Assembly (NCBI GenBank): GCA_002709225.1 | Contig: PAQH01000056.1 | Location: 1 to 64,000 of the forward strand | Length of the DNA stretch: 64,000 nt | Origin: Planctomycetaceae bacterium | GTDB taxonomy: Bacteria > Planctomycetota > Planctomycetia > Pirellulales > Pirellulaceae | Reading direction: 5' to 3' | Shown: positions 36,414 through 47,231 of the stretch, piece by piece | Numbering within the stretch: the first letter of the stretch is position 1 | How the letters are laid out: each line of letters starts with the position of its first letter | Translations under genes and position numbers: made by a program | The notes under the pieces: model-generated | The model's database searches: none | The model's input: only the letters and a program-made list of their open reading frames with translations | Told to the model about the DNA's origin: nothing

Positions 36414-38015
36414 ATGAGTGAACTACGCGATGAATGCGGCGTAGCCGCGATCTACCATCTTCCCAGCGATAAACTCAGCCCCTTGTGTGAAGGATTTGGT
36501 GCCGATCAAGCATCGCAACTGATCCCGCGGATGTTGTTGGACATACAAAATCGTGGCCAGCTTTCCGCCGGTATGACGTCTTTCGACCCCACCCGAGATC
36601 AGCTGATCGACACACACAAGGACATTGGCAGCGTCAGTGAGGTCTTTCGTCTCTCCCATCGACGCGCAGCGCAAGAACTGATGCAAGAGTACGCCGGCCG
36701 GGCCGCGATCGGTCATGTGCGTTATGCAACCTGTGGTCTCGATGACCGCAGCTACGCACAGCCTTTCGAGCGACATCACCTCCAACGACGTAAGTGGTTC
36801 AGCTTTGCTTTTAATGGCCAACTGGCAAATTTTCGCGAGTTGCGCGAGCGCTTATTGAGTGACAATGACCATCACCTTGCTCGGGAAACGGACACCGAGA
36901 TCATCATGCACGAGATCAGCCGTGAGGTTTCGGGCGATCGAGAGCCAGAACTGATCGAGTTGATGCACAATATCAGCCAGAGGTTTGACGGCGCGTATAG
37001 CCTCGTCCTCTTGAACTCTCGTGGCGATATGCTCGTCGCTCGCGACCCCTTGGGGATTAAACCGCTCTGTTATGCCAAAGAAGGGCCTCTGTTTGCCGCC
37101 GCCAGCGAAAGTGTGGCACTCCTGAACCTAGGTTTTCAAGCAGAGAATATCCACTCTCTCGAGCCGGGCTGCGCTGTAACCATAAGCAATGGGGAATTTC
37201 GTTTGGAGCGGTTTGCCAACAGTGGTCGCAGAGCCCATTGTTTCTTTGAATGGATCTACTTTGCCAATGTCGCCAGCACGCTCGATCAACAAAGTGTCTA
37301 TCTGTCCAGAACAGCGCTCGGCGTAGAACTTGCCCAATTGGAACAGAAATCCGGACAAGTCACCCTGGACGCAGACACGATTGTGGTCCCTGTTCCCGAT
37401 ACCAGTAAAGCCGCCGCCGACTCGATGGCCTTTGAACTAGGTATACCATCGCGGGAAGGATTGATTCGCAACCGCTATAGTGGACGTACCTTCATCGAAG
37501 GCGGCAGTAGCCGTCGGAATAAGGCCAAGGCCAAGTACACACCTCTCCCTGAAGTGCTCGCGGGCAAACGGATTTTCCTGGTGGAAGACTCGATCGTCCG
37601 CTCGACCACCATGAAAGCCCTGCTGGGAAGAATTCGAGAAATCGGCCAGGTCAAAGAAATCCATGTACGCGTCGCCTGTCCACCGATCATCGCCCCCTGT
37701 TTTTACGGTATCGATATGTCGACAGTCGACGAACTGTTCGCGCCCAGTTTTCTCAAACAAGGTAATTTGACCCAGGAAGTACAGCAAGAAATGGCGAATG
37801 CCCTGGGCGCCGACTCACTTCACTATCTACCCGTGCCAGCGATCGCGCGGGCCATTGGCTACGGTCGCGAAGATCTTTGCCAGGCATGTATCACAGGTGA
37901 TTATCCGACCGAATTCGGTCAGCGCTTGTTCAAGATTGCATTGGAACAATCAGGGCAAGCTGGCGGCGGACAGAGAACCTATGAACCGCTTCCACTGACG
38001 GGCTCGGCGCGCTGA
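36414..38015 (+). CDS. purF: Amidophosphoribosyltransferase
   Basis: PurF (533 aa) makes phosphoribosylamine from PRPP and glutamine, the first purine step. The glutaminase half has the N-terminal nucleophile Cys8 in [15 protein letters not shown] (exposed after removal of a short propeptide), then [10 protein letters not shown] and [14 protein letters not shown]. The phosphoribosyltransferase half has [17 protein letters not shown] for PRPP binding. Cysteines in HCFFEW, VACPP and [12 protein letters not shown] match the four ligands of the iron-sulfur cluster in the Bacillus-type enzyme. ATG 36414 is chosen over an upstream ATG at 36384. The stop TGA at 38013-38015 directly abuts the stop of trmB, with no gap. 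Confidence 0.96.
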   Translation: MSELRDECGVAAIYHLPSDKLSPLCEGFGADQASQLIPRMLLDIQNRGQLSAGMTSFDPTRDQLIDTHKDIGSVSEVFRLSHRRAAQELMQEYAGRAAIGHVRYATCGLDDRSYAQPFERHHLQRRKWFSFAFNGQLANFRELRERLLSDNDHHLARETDTEIIMHEISREVSGDREPELIELMHNISQRFDGAYSLVLLNSRGDMLVARDPLGIKPLCYAKEGPLFAAASESVALLNLGFQAENIHSLEPGCAVTISNGEFRLERFANSGRRAHCFFEWIYFANVASTLDQQSVYLSRTALGVELAQLEQKSGQVTLDADTIVVPVPDTSKAAADSMAFELGIPSREGLIRNRYSGRTFIEGGSSRRNKAKAKYTPLPEVLAGKRIFLVEDSIVRSTTMKALLGRIREIGQVKEIHVRVACPPIIAPCFYGIDMSTVDELFAPSFLKQGNLTQEVQQEMANALGADSLHYLPVPAIARAIGYGREDLCQACITGDYPTEFGQRLFKIALEQSGQAGGGQRTYEPLPLTGSAR

Positions 38016-38678
38016 TCAATCACGCGGGGGACCCATTCCAGGCGCGACGAATTCTGCGCGGTAAACCGGCAATTTCTGCAACCGTGTCCGCCGCTCAAAA
38101 TGGGTGCGGTAATCCAAATCATGCGTCACCGGACGCTCACGCACTTGCTCCGGTCCCTGGAGCGAGGTAGCCGCCGCGATCCGCTCCACTGTGCGCTCAT
38201 AATAGTCCTGTACATCCGTCCAAAAATGTAGCCGTCCCGCTGGTGCCAACACGCGCTGAACGTTGCGCAGGAAGCGGTCGTTCATGACCCGCCGCTTGTG
38301 GTGGCGTTTTTTCCACCATGGATCCGGAAAATAGACATGGACCGCGTGCACTTGATCCGATTCCAGAAACTGCTCGAAAAGCTGTTCGGCATCCCCCTCC
38401 AATATCCGGGCGTTGGACCGCTGCCCGCGGGCCAAGCGCGCAGCAGTGTACCTGGCATACCGCCGGGCCATCTCAATACCCAGGTAGTTGTGACCGGGAA
38501 ACTGTGCTGCAGCAGTGTCCAAAAACAATCCTTTGCCACTGCCTACTTCAATCTCTAAAGGTGCCAAATGATCAAATAGCGAAGTCATGTCGTATGGCAC
38601 AGCGAACTGTTCCAACACATGAAGATATCCTCGCAAGTCGATGCGAGGGTCGATTCGACGCAGAGTGCGGCGTCCCAT
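38016..38678 (-). CDS. trmB: tRNA (guanine-N7)-methyltransferase
   Basis: TrmB (220 aa) methylates G46 of tRNA using S-adenosylmethionine. The SAM-binding start is LEIEVGSGKGLFLDTAA (about 41-57), followed by YLGIEMARRYARY. VYFPDPWWKKRHHKRR near residues 115-130 is the diagnostic substrate block, and WTDVQDYYE precedes the end. Length matches the family. It is convergent with purF, the two stop codons forming TGATCA. Start ATG 38678. Confidence 0.96.
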   Translation of the reverse strand: MGRRTLRRIDPRIDLRGYLHVLEQFAVPYDMTSLFDHLAPLEIEVGSGKGLFLDTAAAQFPGHNYLGIEMARRYARYTAARLARGQRSNARILEGDAEQLFEQFLESDQVHAVHVYFPDPWWKKRHHKRRVMNDRFLRNVQRVLAPAGRLHFWTDVQDYYERTVERIAAATSLQGPEQVRERPVTHDLDYRTHFERRTRLQKLPVYRAEFVAPGMGPPRD

Positions 38679-38922
38679 AACTGCAGCTTTCTGTACAAAT
38701 GTTGCGTAACTGATGCCTTTCTAGCGAGCGCGCTCAGGACCGTCCAGTGAGTTGCCGATGACTTCCCGGGCCGCACGCACAAATCGAAATTTCGGCGCCT
38801 CAGGGATTGCATTTCAGGTACGGTTCATGGCTAATAGACGTTGGACCGGTTTACCACCACTCCGAGTACGGAAAACGCACGCTTTGTTACTTGCGCCTTT
38901 ACTCCTCCCTGCCGAGGTATTC

Positions 38923-41469
38923 ATGCCGCGACGTTGTGCTCAGTTGTCTGTCCTACTTTGCGCCGCCTGTTGTCTGCTCACACTGCCCGTGTTTTCGCAG
39001 GAAGAGGAAAAGGCGGACACACCGCTCGTAAAGCTAGGGATGCCCGCAGGCACATTCCGCTACTGGGCCGACACATGGGGCATGGTCGGCGTCACTCTCA
39101 GCAACAGAGATACCCAGCCGCGCACACTGAAATCGTCTGTGTACTTCGAAGAAAACGCCAACCTGCAATTCGCCAGGGAATTCTGGATACCCGCGATGGC
39201 TCGGCGACGGGGATGGTGTCCAGTAAAACTCCCTGCCACGTACGCCACCGGGGGCAGTGGAACCAGCAACACGACAACTATTCCCATCAAGGGAATGGTG
39301 TTTGATGTGTCCGCCGGAACCGAACGACTGCTACCCACTCCGGCGGGAAAACAACTCTATTCGGATCGTCTTGAGTTTGGCAGAGAAACGCGGGTCACTG
39401 GTATTATCGAACACCACATAACAGGTGCCTCGACAGGACCTGCAAAAGACAGTTTGCAGGTCAAAGCAATTGGAGACAGCGAGTTTGATTACGCCTACGA
39501 AGGCGCTGTGGCGATGCACAATTTCCTGGAAGGCCAATCGGCCAACCCAACGCGCCGCGTACAACAAATATCTGACTCTTTCTTACCTGCATTCGAAGAA
39601 GGGCTGGATGGTCTCGACCGTCTGGTAATCTGCAATGACCGATTATCTAAAGACGTGGCAGCCGCAATGGCCGTCCGTCGCTGGGTACATCGGGGCGGAC
39701 TATTGTGGGTGATGCTAGATCGGGTAGACGAGCGAAGCGTTTCGCTGCTCTTAGGAGAAGCCTTTGATTTCGAGATCGTCGACAAGGTTAATGTTGCACG
39801 TATTGCAATCCGCAACACCGCCACAGAACAAACCTGGCAACACCCCAAGTATTTTGAAGACCCTCTTCCGTTTGTTCGAATCTTAGCTTCCTCCGGTCGT
39901 GTCGATCATACGTTGAATGGCTGGCCCGCTTCATTACTGGTCTCTGCGGGAAAAGGCAAAGTCTTGTTTACGACGGTGGCCAGCGAAGCCTGGATTGTCG
40001 CCGGCGCCGGCCCACAGGCAGAAAACTCGCGAGCCGAGCAACAACCCAACCACCACGCCGGATTACCGCTCCGGCAACTCGCCGAAGAGTTCATGGATGT
40101 ACCACGGGATTCGCTTGTGGACGCGGCGGACCTGAAGCCCTTCCTTATCGATCAAATCGGTTATCGTATCGTGCAAAAAAATCTGGTCGTACTCGTCCTG
40201 AGTTTGTTTTGTCTGAGTCTACCGATAGCGGGAATTGTGCTGTGGAGATCCGGGAAACTGGAGCAGCTCGTTTGGCTAGGCCCCGTGTTTGCGTTGGCGG
40301 CAACCCTGGTACTTCTGGAGTTGGGCCGACAGCATAAACAGGGTGTTCAACCTACCGTCGCTATGGCCCAGATTGTCGAAGCGACAGCCGGTACCAGCGA
40401 ATTGGCTGTGAGCGGATTATTGGCGATCTACAATCCCGATTCCTCCACAGCGCAGTTGGGAAGCGCGGAGGGCGGCACGTTTATTCCCGACCTGGATGAT
40501 CAGCAACAAACACGTCGCATGGTATGGACGGGCCTCAATACTTGGCACTGGGAAAATGTTACCCTTCCGCAGGGTATTCGCACGGCAGAATTCCAGGCTT
40601 CGGTCTCGACGCCGCAGAGCGTGGAATTCCAAGCGTCATTTGGCCCAGACGGGGTCATTGGCAAACTCACGGGAAAATCGCCTTCCGAAATCAATGACCC
40701 GCTGTTGGCATTACCTAGCGGAAGCCGGTTAACCATGCGTATTCAGGAGGACGGCAGTTGGATTTCAGGGCCCGCAGACTTGCTTGCTCCCGACACGTTC
40801 ACCCGCGCGGAACTGGTCACCGACGCCATGAACCGGCGCAAGGCAATCTATCAAAGCTTGTTTGAACAAAATCGTGGGACCTTCCCACTTCAACCGTACT
40901 GGGTCGGCTGGACCACCCCCTACCTGACGGGATTCACGTTCGGCCAGAAAATGGAACGAACGGGTGAAGCATTGCTGCTGGTCCCCATCCTCTGGACTCC
41001 GACACCTCCCGGTACCAAGGTCACGGTACCCTCTGCATTCTCAACTTGTCGGTCAGTAGCCGGACCCGGGCGAACCGGTATCAGCTCGCTGTTTCGCGCC
41101 AGTGGACCCTGGATCGAGTCGCCGTTGGAATCAAGTTCCTGGCTCCGCTTTCAATTACCCGATCAGGTACTACCTCTCAGGCAAGTCAGTGGTACGCTGC
41201 AACTTGACATCAAGGCCCCCGGATGGCAAATCAAGGTATCCCAATTAGCTGGCGAAAAAGTCCTTCCGATCGCCACCAAATCTGGGACGGCAAAATACCG
41301 TTTCGAGATCGCCGCCGATGGATCGTGGGAACCTGATGCGGGCGGTGGCCTGACAATTGGCATCCAGGTGGTGCCCGAGGTAGTCCCCGCAGACGGAAAT
41401 CTCGAGGAACAGACACCCTGGCAAATCCAATCCACTGGGTTGGACATCCGTGGAACAACATCACCGTAA
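38923..41469 (+). CDS. Large exported/membrane protein of unknown function next to an ABC ATPase
   Basis: An 848-residue protein. ATG 38923 follows GAGG by 5 bases and starts a signal peptide (SVLLCAACCLLTLPVFSQ); the frame opens earlier at 38752 but that would bury the signal. The N-terminal half (about 20-390) is extracytoplasmic and contains DRLVICNDRLSKDVAAAMAVRRWVHRGGLLWVM, which resembles the glutamine-amidotransferase-like fold of GldG/DUF4350-type proteins. Two close hydrophobic segments (about 420-440 and 450-470) follow, then a second beta-rich extracytoplasmic part (about 480-848). The ABC ATPase gene 105 bases downstream makes an accessory transport or gliding-type complex possible. 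No permease is adjacent. Confidence 0.72.
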   Translation: MPRRCAQLSVLLCAACCLLTLPVFSQEEEKADTPLVKLGMPAGTFRYWADTWGMVGVTLSNRDTQPRTLKSSVYFEENANLQFAREFWIPAMARRRGWCPVKLPATYATGGSGTSNTTTIPIKGMVFDVSAGTERLLPTPAGKQLYSDRLEFGRETRVTGIIEHHITGASTGPAKDSLQVKAIGDSEFDYAYEGAVAMHNFLEGQSANPTRRVQQISDSFLPAFEEGLDGLDRLVICNDRLSKDVAAAMAVRRWVHRGGLLWVMLDRVDERSVSLLLGEAFDFEIVDKVNVARIAIRNTATEQTWQHPKYFEDPLPFVRILASSGRVDHTLNGWPASLLVSAGKGKVLFTTVASEAWIVAGAGPQAENSRAEQQPNHHAGLPLRQLAEEFMDVPRDSLVDAADLKPFLIDQIGYRIVQKNLVVLVLSLFCLSLPIAGIVLWRSGKLEQLVWLGPVFALAATLVLLELGRQHKQGVQPTVAMAQIVEATAGTSELAVSGLLAIYNPDSSTAQLGSAEGGTFIPDLDDQQQTRRMVWTGLNTWHWENVTLPQGIRTAEFQASVSTPQSVEFQASFGPDGVIGKLTGKSPSEINDPLLALPSGSRLTMRIQEDGSWISGPADLLAPDTFTRAELVTDAMNRRKAIYQSLFEQNRGTFPLQPYWVGWTTPYLTGFTFGQKMERTGEALLLVPILWTPTPPGTKVTVPSAFSTCRSVAGPGRTGISSLFRASGPWIESPLESSSWLRFQLPDQVLPLRQVSGTLQLDIKAPGWQIKVSQLAGEKVLPIATKSGTAKYRFEIAADGSWEPDAGGGLTIGIQVVPEVVPADGNLEEQTPWQIQSTGLDIRGTTSP

Positions 41470-41574
41470 ATCTGGAATATCAAACCGAAGCGGCGACCAT
41501 GTTCGGCTAACCCCTGTGGTCGCCGCAACCAATGAACACCCCACACAGCAGTTATCCGCCAGCGGGAGATTCAC

Positions 41575-42564
<990 letters not shown>

Positions 42565-42612
42565 GCCCACGAACACCTGCCACTCACAGACTGGCAAATC
42601 GACACCCTTCCA

Positions 42613-43005
42613 CTACTCGTTGTTGGAGCGGTGAAAGTGGACGTGCTGCCATTCTCCTTGCTGACGCTCCCAAACACGCGTTTCATCGTAGCGTTCGGTC
42701 CGCGGAGTACCGTCCCCTAAGGTCCGTTGCACAAGTCGCACATAACTGACTACTGCAACATCTGGTCCCAACATGCGCACATGGGGTGCCACCATAGTAT
42801 TAACATGCTTTCCCAAATGTCCCCCCAGTTCAAAATAAAAACGGTGGAACTCCATTCCTTCGACCAATTGACCTCGGGCTTCGGGTTCAAACGCAGTCAA
42901 ACCGGGGTCACAGATTGCCTCATAAGTCTGCCAATCGCCGGCACAAATGGCCTCCAACAATACACCTGTACGTTGGATCAGTTCGCGCTGTAAACTGTCG
43001 CTCAT
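42613..43005 (-). CDS. SnoaL-like / CaMKII association-domain-like protein
   Basis: A 130-residue single-domain protein of the NTF2-like fold, closest to the association domain of calcium/calmodulin-dependent kinase II. Typical parts are LQRELIQRTGVLLEAICAGDWQTYEAICDPGLTAFEPEA at the N-terminus (helix then first strand) and VSYVRLVQRTL, ETRVWERQQGEWQHVHFHRS at the end. In bacteria these usually occur alone and assemble into rings; the role is unknown. ATG 43005 follows a G-rich ribosome site; the frame runs upstream to 43101 without a recognisable extension. It is convergent with the ABC ATPase gene (48 bases). Confidence 0.85.
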   Translation of the reverse strand: MSDSLQRELIQRTGVLLEAICAGDWQTYEAICDPGLTAFEPEARGQLVEGMEFHRFYFELGGHLGKHVNTMVAPHVRMLGPDVAVVSYVRLVQRTLGDGTPRTERYDETRVWERQQGEWQHVHFHRSNNE

Positions 43006-43266
43006 CTTGCGCCCACCCTCTCTATTCCAAGAACCCGCGCAGCTCCGGGCTGTGTCACACGCACAATCACGGTCGTAGCGAATACCGACTTCCCAACTCA
43101 CACTGCAAAAGTGACCTTTCTTGTTGGATTTGGCAACCTCAAGTAGACTGAAAACTGGCCTATTGAGGACTCCTGCAAGGCTCCTCCCGTGCCCCCCTGG
43201 TAAATGGGGCCCGGCTAAATCGACAGACCATCCTTCCGCTTACCTCGCCACCTGGCAATCGGTGCT

Positions 43267-43758
43267 ATGGCCTCATCCGACTATCCTGCTGAACGTTATT
43301 ACAACAATTGCGATTACAGCAACACCCAAGAGTACCGTAGCGCTCGGCAATGCCTATTACTGGTTCTCAGCATAGGCTTGACAATCTGTTGCGCCTGCCA
43401 GCACGAAAATCAAGTCCCTCTGTACCCAGTCCAAGGAGAAGTCTACCTCGACTCGCAACCGGCCGAGGGGGCACTCGTGGTACTTCACCCACTACACGAA
43501 AACCCTGCGCACGCTGCGCAACCGCGAGGATTTGTCGACAAGAATGCGCATTACCAACTCAGCACCCGCTCACGACACGACGGAGCACCGGCAGGAAAAT
43601 ACGCCGTGACCGTCCTGTGGCGCAAGCAAAGCGACGAAGACGATCCGGGAGAATTGCTGGTACCCCGTCACTACCTGGATCCCAAACAATCTGGATTGCA
43701 GGCTACGATTGTTGCTGGTAACAACACCTTGAAAGCCTTTCATCTCACCAGCGAATAG
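43267..43758 (+). CDS. Small planctomycete lipoprotein-like protein with carboxypeptidase-regulatory-like domain
   Basis: A 163-residue protein. After a polar 28-residue start, a hydrophobic segment (about 29-43) ends in a Cys-rich stretch (LTICCACQ), resembling a lipoprotein signal with acylation at Cys44. The mature part begins VPLYPVQGEVYLDSQPAEGALVVLHP, a beta-sandwich start common in proteins encoded beside DUF1559 genes in planctomycetes. GKYAVTVLW is the typical closing strand. Only 6 bases separate it from the DUF1559 gene, so they are co-transcribed. Start ATG 43267, ribosome site weak. Confidence 0.72.
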   Translation: MASSDYPAERYYNNCDYSNTQEYRSARQCLLLVLSIGLTICCACQHENQVPLYPVQGEVYLDSQPAEGALVVLHPLHENPAHAAQPRGFVDKNAHYQLSTRSRHDGAPAGKYAVTVLWRKQSDEDDPGELLVPRHYLDPKQSGLQATIVAGNNTLKAFHLTSE

Positions 43759-43764
43759 GCGCCT

Positions 43765-44694
43765 ATGGACAAGCGACCTACCTGTCGACGCGCTGCTTTT
43801 ACTCTCGTCGAGTTACTCGTGGTCATTGCGATCATCGGACTGCTCACCGCACTGCTGTTGCCTGCAGTACAAATGGCGCGGGAGAGTGGGCGACGGGCGA
43901 CGTGTGCCAACAACTTGCGGAACCTTGCATTGGGACTTCACCAGTTCCACAACTCGTTTCGCGCACTGCCACCGGCGCGAGTGCTGGGACCATTCCCGCG
44001 GCTAAAAATCCGTCACCGAGTCGAACACAGCTGGGCCATCTTCAACCTCCCCTATCTCGAGCAAGACAATCTGTACAAGCAATACTCCTTGCATCACGAC
44101 TTTCGAGACCCGGTCAATGCGGGTGTAGTGCAAACCAGCCTGTCGATCTTTTTATGCGCCTCTGCTCCGGTGCGCCACCACGACCAATTTTCCAGCGGGA
44201 GTTACCAAAATTGGCAAACCGCACCCGGGGACTACGTGCCGATTATGCGAGTCGACCGCAGCCTGGCCCAGAGTGGATTATGCGATAAGATCTCGAATTT
44301 CCGCGGTGCCATGAGTAGTAATCAGATGACGCGTTTCAGCGATATCAAAGATGGGCTGTCCTACTCTTTACTGCTCACCGAAGCAGCCGGCCGACCGCAT
44401 CTCTGGGTGGGCGGTCGATTCCTTCCACAAGTGCGGATTCGCGGCGCCGGATGGGGTGACTCACGTAACGCTTTCAGTATTCACGGGGTAACCGAGGACG
44501 GCTCCTTTTCACCGGGGAGATGCGGTGTGAACTGTACCAATAATCGGGAGATCTTTGCCTTTCATCCAGGCGGTGCCAATGTCGCCATGGCGGATGGTTC
44601 ACTCCGCTTTCTTCCCAAACACCTGGGAATTCGCGAAACTTGTAGAATGGTCACCATTCGAGGTAACGAGCCCATATCCGACGCTGGTCTTTAA
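43765..44694 (+). CDS. DUF1559 family protein with prepilin-type N-terminus
   Basis: A 309-residue DUF1559 protein, a very common planctomycete family. The type IV pilin-like signal [20 protein letters not shown] (about 8-27) has the expected Phe and Glu5 after the cleavage site. It is followed by [34 protein letters not shown]. The C-terminus has [17 protein letters not shown], the second family block. The protein is probably a pseudopilin-like component of an extracellular fibre or secretion device. The stop TAA overlaps the next start as TAATG. Confidence 0.95.
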   Translation: MDKRPTCRRAAFTLVELLVVIAIIGLLTALLLPAVQMARESGRRATCANNLRNLALGLHQFHNSFRALPPARVLGPFPRLKIRHRVEHSWAIFNLPYLEQDNLYKQYSLHHDFRDPVNAGVVQTSLSIFLCASAPVRHHDQFSSGSYQNWQTAPGDYVPIMRVDRSLAQSGLCDKISNFRGAMSSNQMTRFSDIKDGLSYSLLLTEAAGRPHLWVGGRFLPQVRIRGAGWGDSRNAFSIHGVTEDGSFSPGRCGVNCTNNREIFAFHPGGANVAMADGSLRFLPKHLGIRETCRMVTIRGNEPISDAGL

Positions 44695-45650
44695 TGCGTA
44701 CAAAACACAAACAACTTTTCGCCCTGGGCGTTTTGGCAATCGGCCTGATCGCAGTCTGGTTGGAGCCTGGCGGGCGTTTACGCGGCCGCCTGCAGGGAGA
44801 AGCATTCTTTCAAGGTTACCCAGTCCACTATTGGCAACGCCAACTGCAAAGTAGCGATCCCGTCGTGGTGGAAACCACCCGTGCGGAATTAGCCGCTGGT
44901 CGCCGATCTGCAACCGAAGTGTTACGCGCCTTGCTCATAGCGCGCTCAACGGGCAATTGGGACACTTCTTCCAGTCGCTGCACCGCAGCCGAAATTCTAA
45001 CCGCTATCGGTGAAGAAGCTGCCGCAGCAGGTGACGATGTTGTCAGTACCCTGACAGACTCGGATACCTACTTACGACGGATTGCCGCCGGCGCAGTCCC
45101 TGCCGTAGGAGTCCCCGCGTCCCGGGGAGTCCCCGCCCTGCTGGAATTGCTGAAACGCGAACGCTCCGTGGAAGTCTTGCGGGCCTTAAGCGAATACGGT
45201 GGTCAGGCACAGCCAGCGCTGACAGAACTCGGGAAAGTGCTGCGCGATCGATCAATAGACACGGAAGTGCGCTGGAACGCCGCCCGCACCATCGGAAAAG
45301 TACGTGAAAAAGCCGTCAGTGAAGTGGCCCTGCTAGTCGAACACCTCCAGGATGAAGAGGCGACTGTACGTGAACACTCAGCAGAAGCGCTTGGCGATAT
45401 CGGTCCGGGAGCCGCGACATCGGTCCCGGCACTGGTCGCCGTGCTGACGGACAAGGCCACACGGGTACGCCGCGACGCAGTCCGATCACTGGGGCAAATT
45501 GGTCCCGCTGCGCAAGCGGCAGTACCAGACATCCTCAAATTACTGAAAGACCCCGAACCGATCGTGCAGCAGGCAGCGCGGACCGCGTTGGAGACACTTG
45601 CCCCCGATCAATTGCCCAAAGCCAAAAGCGATCATTCCGACGTTCCCTGA
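44694..45650 (+). CDS. Membrane-anchored HEAT-repeat protein
   Basis: A 318-residue protein with one N-terminal membrane segment (about 8-23) followed by alpha-helical HEAT/armadillo-type repeats. From about residue 130 each repeat contains a VPALxxLL-type helix then a conserved Arg and Asp/Gly turn (for example VREHSAEALGDIGPGAATSVPALVAVL and VRRDAVRSLGQIGPAAQAAVPDILKLL). Such proteins usually scaffold protein-protein contacts. The start codon overlaps the DUF1559 stop (TAATG), so it belongs to the same operon. Confidence 0.88.
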   Translation: MRTKHKQLFALGVLAIGLIAVWLEPGGRLRGRLQGEAFFQGYPVHYWQRQLQSSDPVVVETTRAELAAGRRSATEVLRALLIARSTGNWDTSSSRCTAAEILTAIGEEAAAAGDDVVSTLTDSDTYLRRIAAGAVPAVGVPASRGVPALLELLKRERSVEVLRALSEYGGQAQPALTELGKVLRDRSIDTEVRWNAARTIGKVREKAVSEVALLVEHLQDEEATVREHSAEALGDIGPGAATSVPALVAVLTDKATRVRRDAVRSLGQIGPAAQAAVPDILKLLKDPEPIVQQAARTALETLAPDQLPKAKSDHSDVP

Positions 45651-45698
45651 CCATCCCCAGATTCCCAGGCTGAGGGATCGCGATTTCGCGCCAATTGC

Positions 45699-46901
45699 AT
45701 GTCATTGTCGGAACCAGCGCAGCGACACGCTCAAGTCCAGCAAGCACCTTATTGGGGCGTGATTGCCGACGACTTGACTGGCGCGTGCGACTGTGGTGGT
45801 GCCTTCACACGTTATGGCTTCACGACCGGCGTTTATTGCGATGGAAGATATTCCGGCAAAAGCGCCAATGACGTTCTAGTCATCCCCACCTACAGCCGTG
45901 GGAGCCCAGAGAACATCGCGTTTACACGCGTACTTGAAACAGCACAACAACTGGTAAACCGCCAAGTACAAGGGTTCTACAAGAAAATCGATTCGACACT
46001 TAAGGGAAACCTGCGAATTGAAATCGAAGCCGCCCTCAGCGGCTTGCCACAGACGCTGGCAGTTATTGCTCCCGCTTTTCCAGAAATGGGCCGCCGCATC
46101 ATCAACGGCGAATTGCGCATCGGAGAACAGCGCGAAGCAACCGGAAGTCATTTGCCCAGTCTGCTGACTACCGATTCTCACTCCACAATCGAAACGATCG
46201 ATAGTCGGCACGTTGCAGGCGGTGTACCAGCCCTACTCAACACCTTGCAGGAATGTATCCGCCGGGGTGTTCAGTTTGCCGTAGTCGATGCAGTCGACGA
46301 CGAGGATCTGGTCATAATTGGCAAGACCTGTCACTACCTAAGAGACTCTGTTCTCGGTGTCGGATCTGCAGGACTCGCCTATTGTTTGGCCCGGGAATCA
46401 GCCCCCACGCAACCACAAACAACCTGCCTGAAACACACATCCAATCAGCACAAAGGCGTATTACTGTTTATTGGGTCGACGAACCCGGTAACGCATCATC
46501 AACTGCAAAACGTACTTGCAGATGGGACAACTGCGACCCCTGAGTCAGAGGTATGGCAGCCGCCCGAACTGAAAGACGCGCTGCGCCGTGGCCGACACTT
46601 GATCGTCCCGATCCGCTGGCAGGGCAGCCAGGAACACGATTACCTGCGCAGCTTACTGAAAACCGCTGTAAACTGGAAACCTGCCGGGGTCCTGTTTTCT
46701 GGTGGGGACACGGCGCAACTGATTTGTGAGCTGGCTACCGTTGAGAAAATCGAGTTACAGCGAGAAGTCACACCTGGCATGCCTAGGGGGATCCTGTGTG
46801 GTGGAATGCTGGACGGCACACCCGTCATCACCAAGGCAGGGGGATTTGGTGACAGTCAGGCACTACAAAGAGCGATCGATAATCTCACCCAGTTCTCTTG
46901 A
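45699..46901 (+). CDS. Four-carbon acid sugar kinase (DUF1537 family)
   Basis: A 400-residue DUF1537 kinase, which phosphorylates C4 sugar acids such as D-threonate, L-threonate or D-erythronate. IADDLTGACDCG near the N-terminus and FYKKIDSTLKGNLR are diagnostic of the substrate domain. FSGGDTAQLICE, TPGMPRGI and ITKAGGFGDSQAL at the C-terminus bind the nucleotide. Length matches the family (about 400-430). The next plus-strand gene (pdxA family) supplies the expected second enzyme of the pathway, after 330 bases. Start ATG 45699. Confidence 0.92.
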   Translation: MSLSEPAQRHAQVQQAPYWGVIADDLTGACDCGGAFTRYGFTTGVYCDGRYSGKSANDVLVIPTYSRGSPENIAFTRVLETAQQLVNRQVQGFYKKIDSTLKGNLRIEIEAALSGLPQTLAVIAPAFPEMGRRIINGELRIGEQREATGSHLPSLLTTDSHSTIETIDSRHVAGGVPALLNTLQECIRRGVQFAVVDAVDDEDLVIIGKTCHYLRDSVLGVGSAGLAYCLARESAPTQPQTTCLKHTSNQHKGVLLFIGSTNPVTHHQLQNVLADGTTATPESEVWQPPELKDALRRGRHLIVPIRWQGSQEHDYLRSLLKTAVNWKPAGVLFSGGDTAQLICELATVEKIELQREVTPGMPRGILCGGMLDGTPVITKAGGFGDSQALQRAIDNLTQFS

Positions 46902-47231
46902 AAGCCGGTGGGAACCAACATCCAGGCCCAGCCAGCAAGAATCCCACTTACCGAATTGCCGCCAGGCAGGCCCAATCCGGGTGCCGGGTTCCGTTACCGA
47001 GAGAAGCAGACAATATTAGTGTAAAGAAACCTGCTCTATGGAACGTCGGTCGCGCCGTGAGCAAACGACCTTGGTCTGACAACTACGCGGGCGAGCGCTC
47101 CAGGACAAGGCGCGACAAAACGTGTCCACCAGACATCATGACAGCCCTACCGAAATCAACGACTGCGTCCGCTTTAGATTTCGGCTGGTTTACGAACACC
47201 CGCGTCATTCTGTATTGAAATCTGAGAGAAA
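46902..47231. other. Intergenic stretch between the kinase and pdxA-family genes
   Basis: 330 bases with no supported gene. Open frames exist on both strands but lack ribosome sites and look like random Arg/Ser/Pro-rich readings. No hairpin followed by a T tract is apparent. The length leaves open whether the two enzyme genes share one transcript. Confidence 0.4.
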
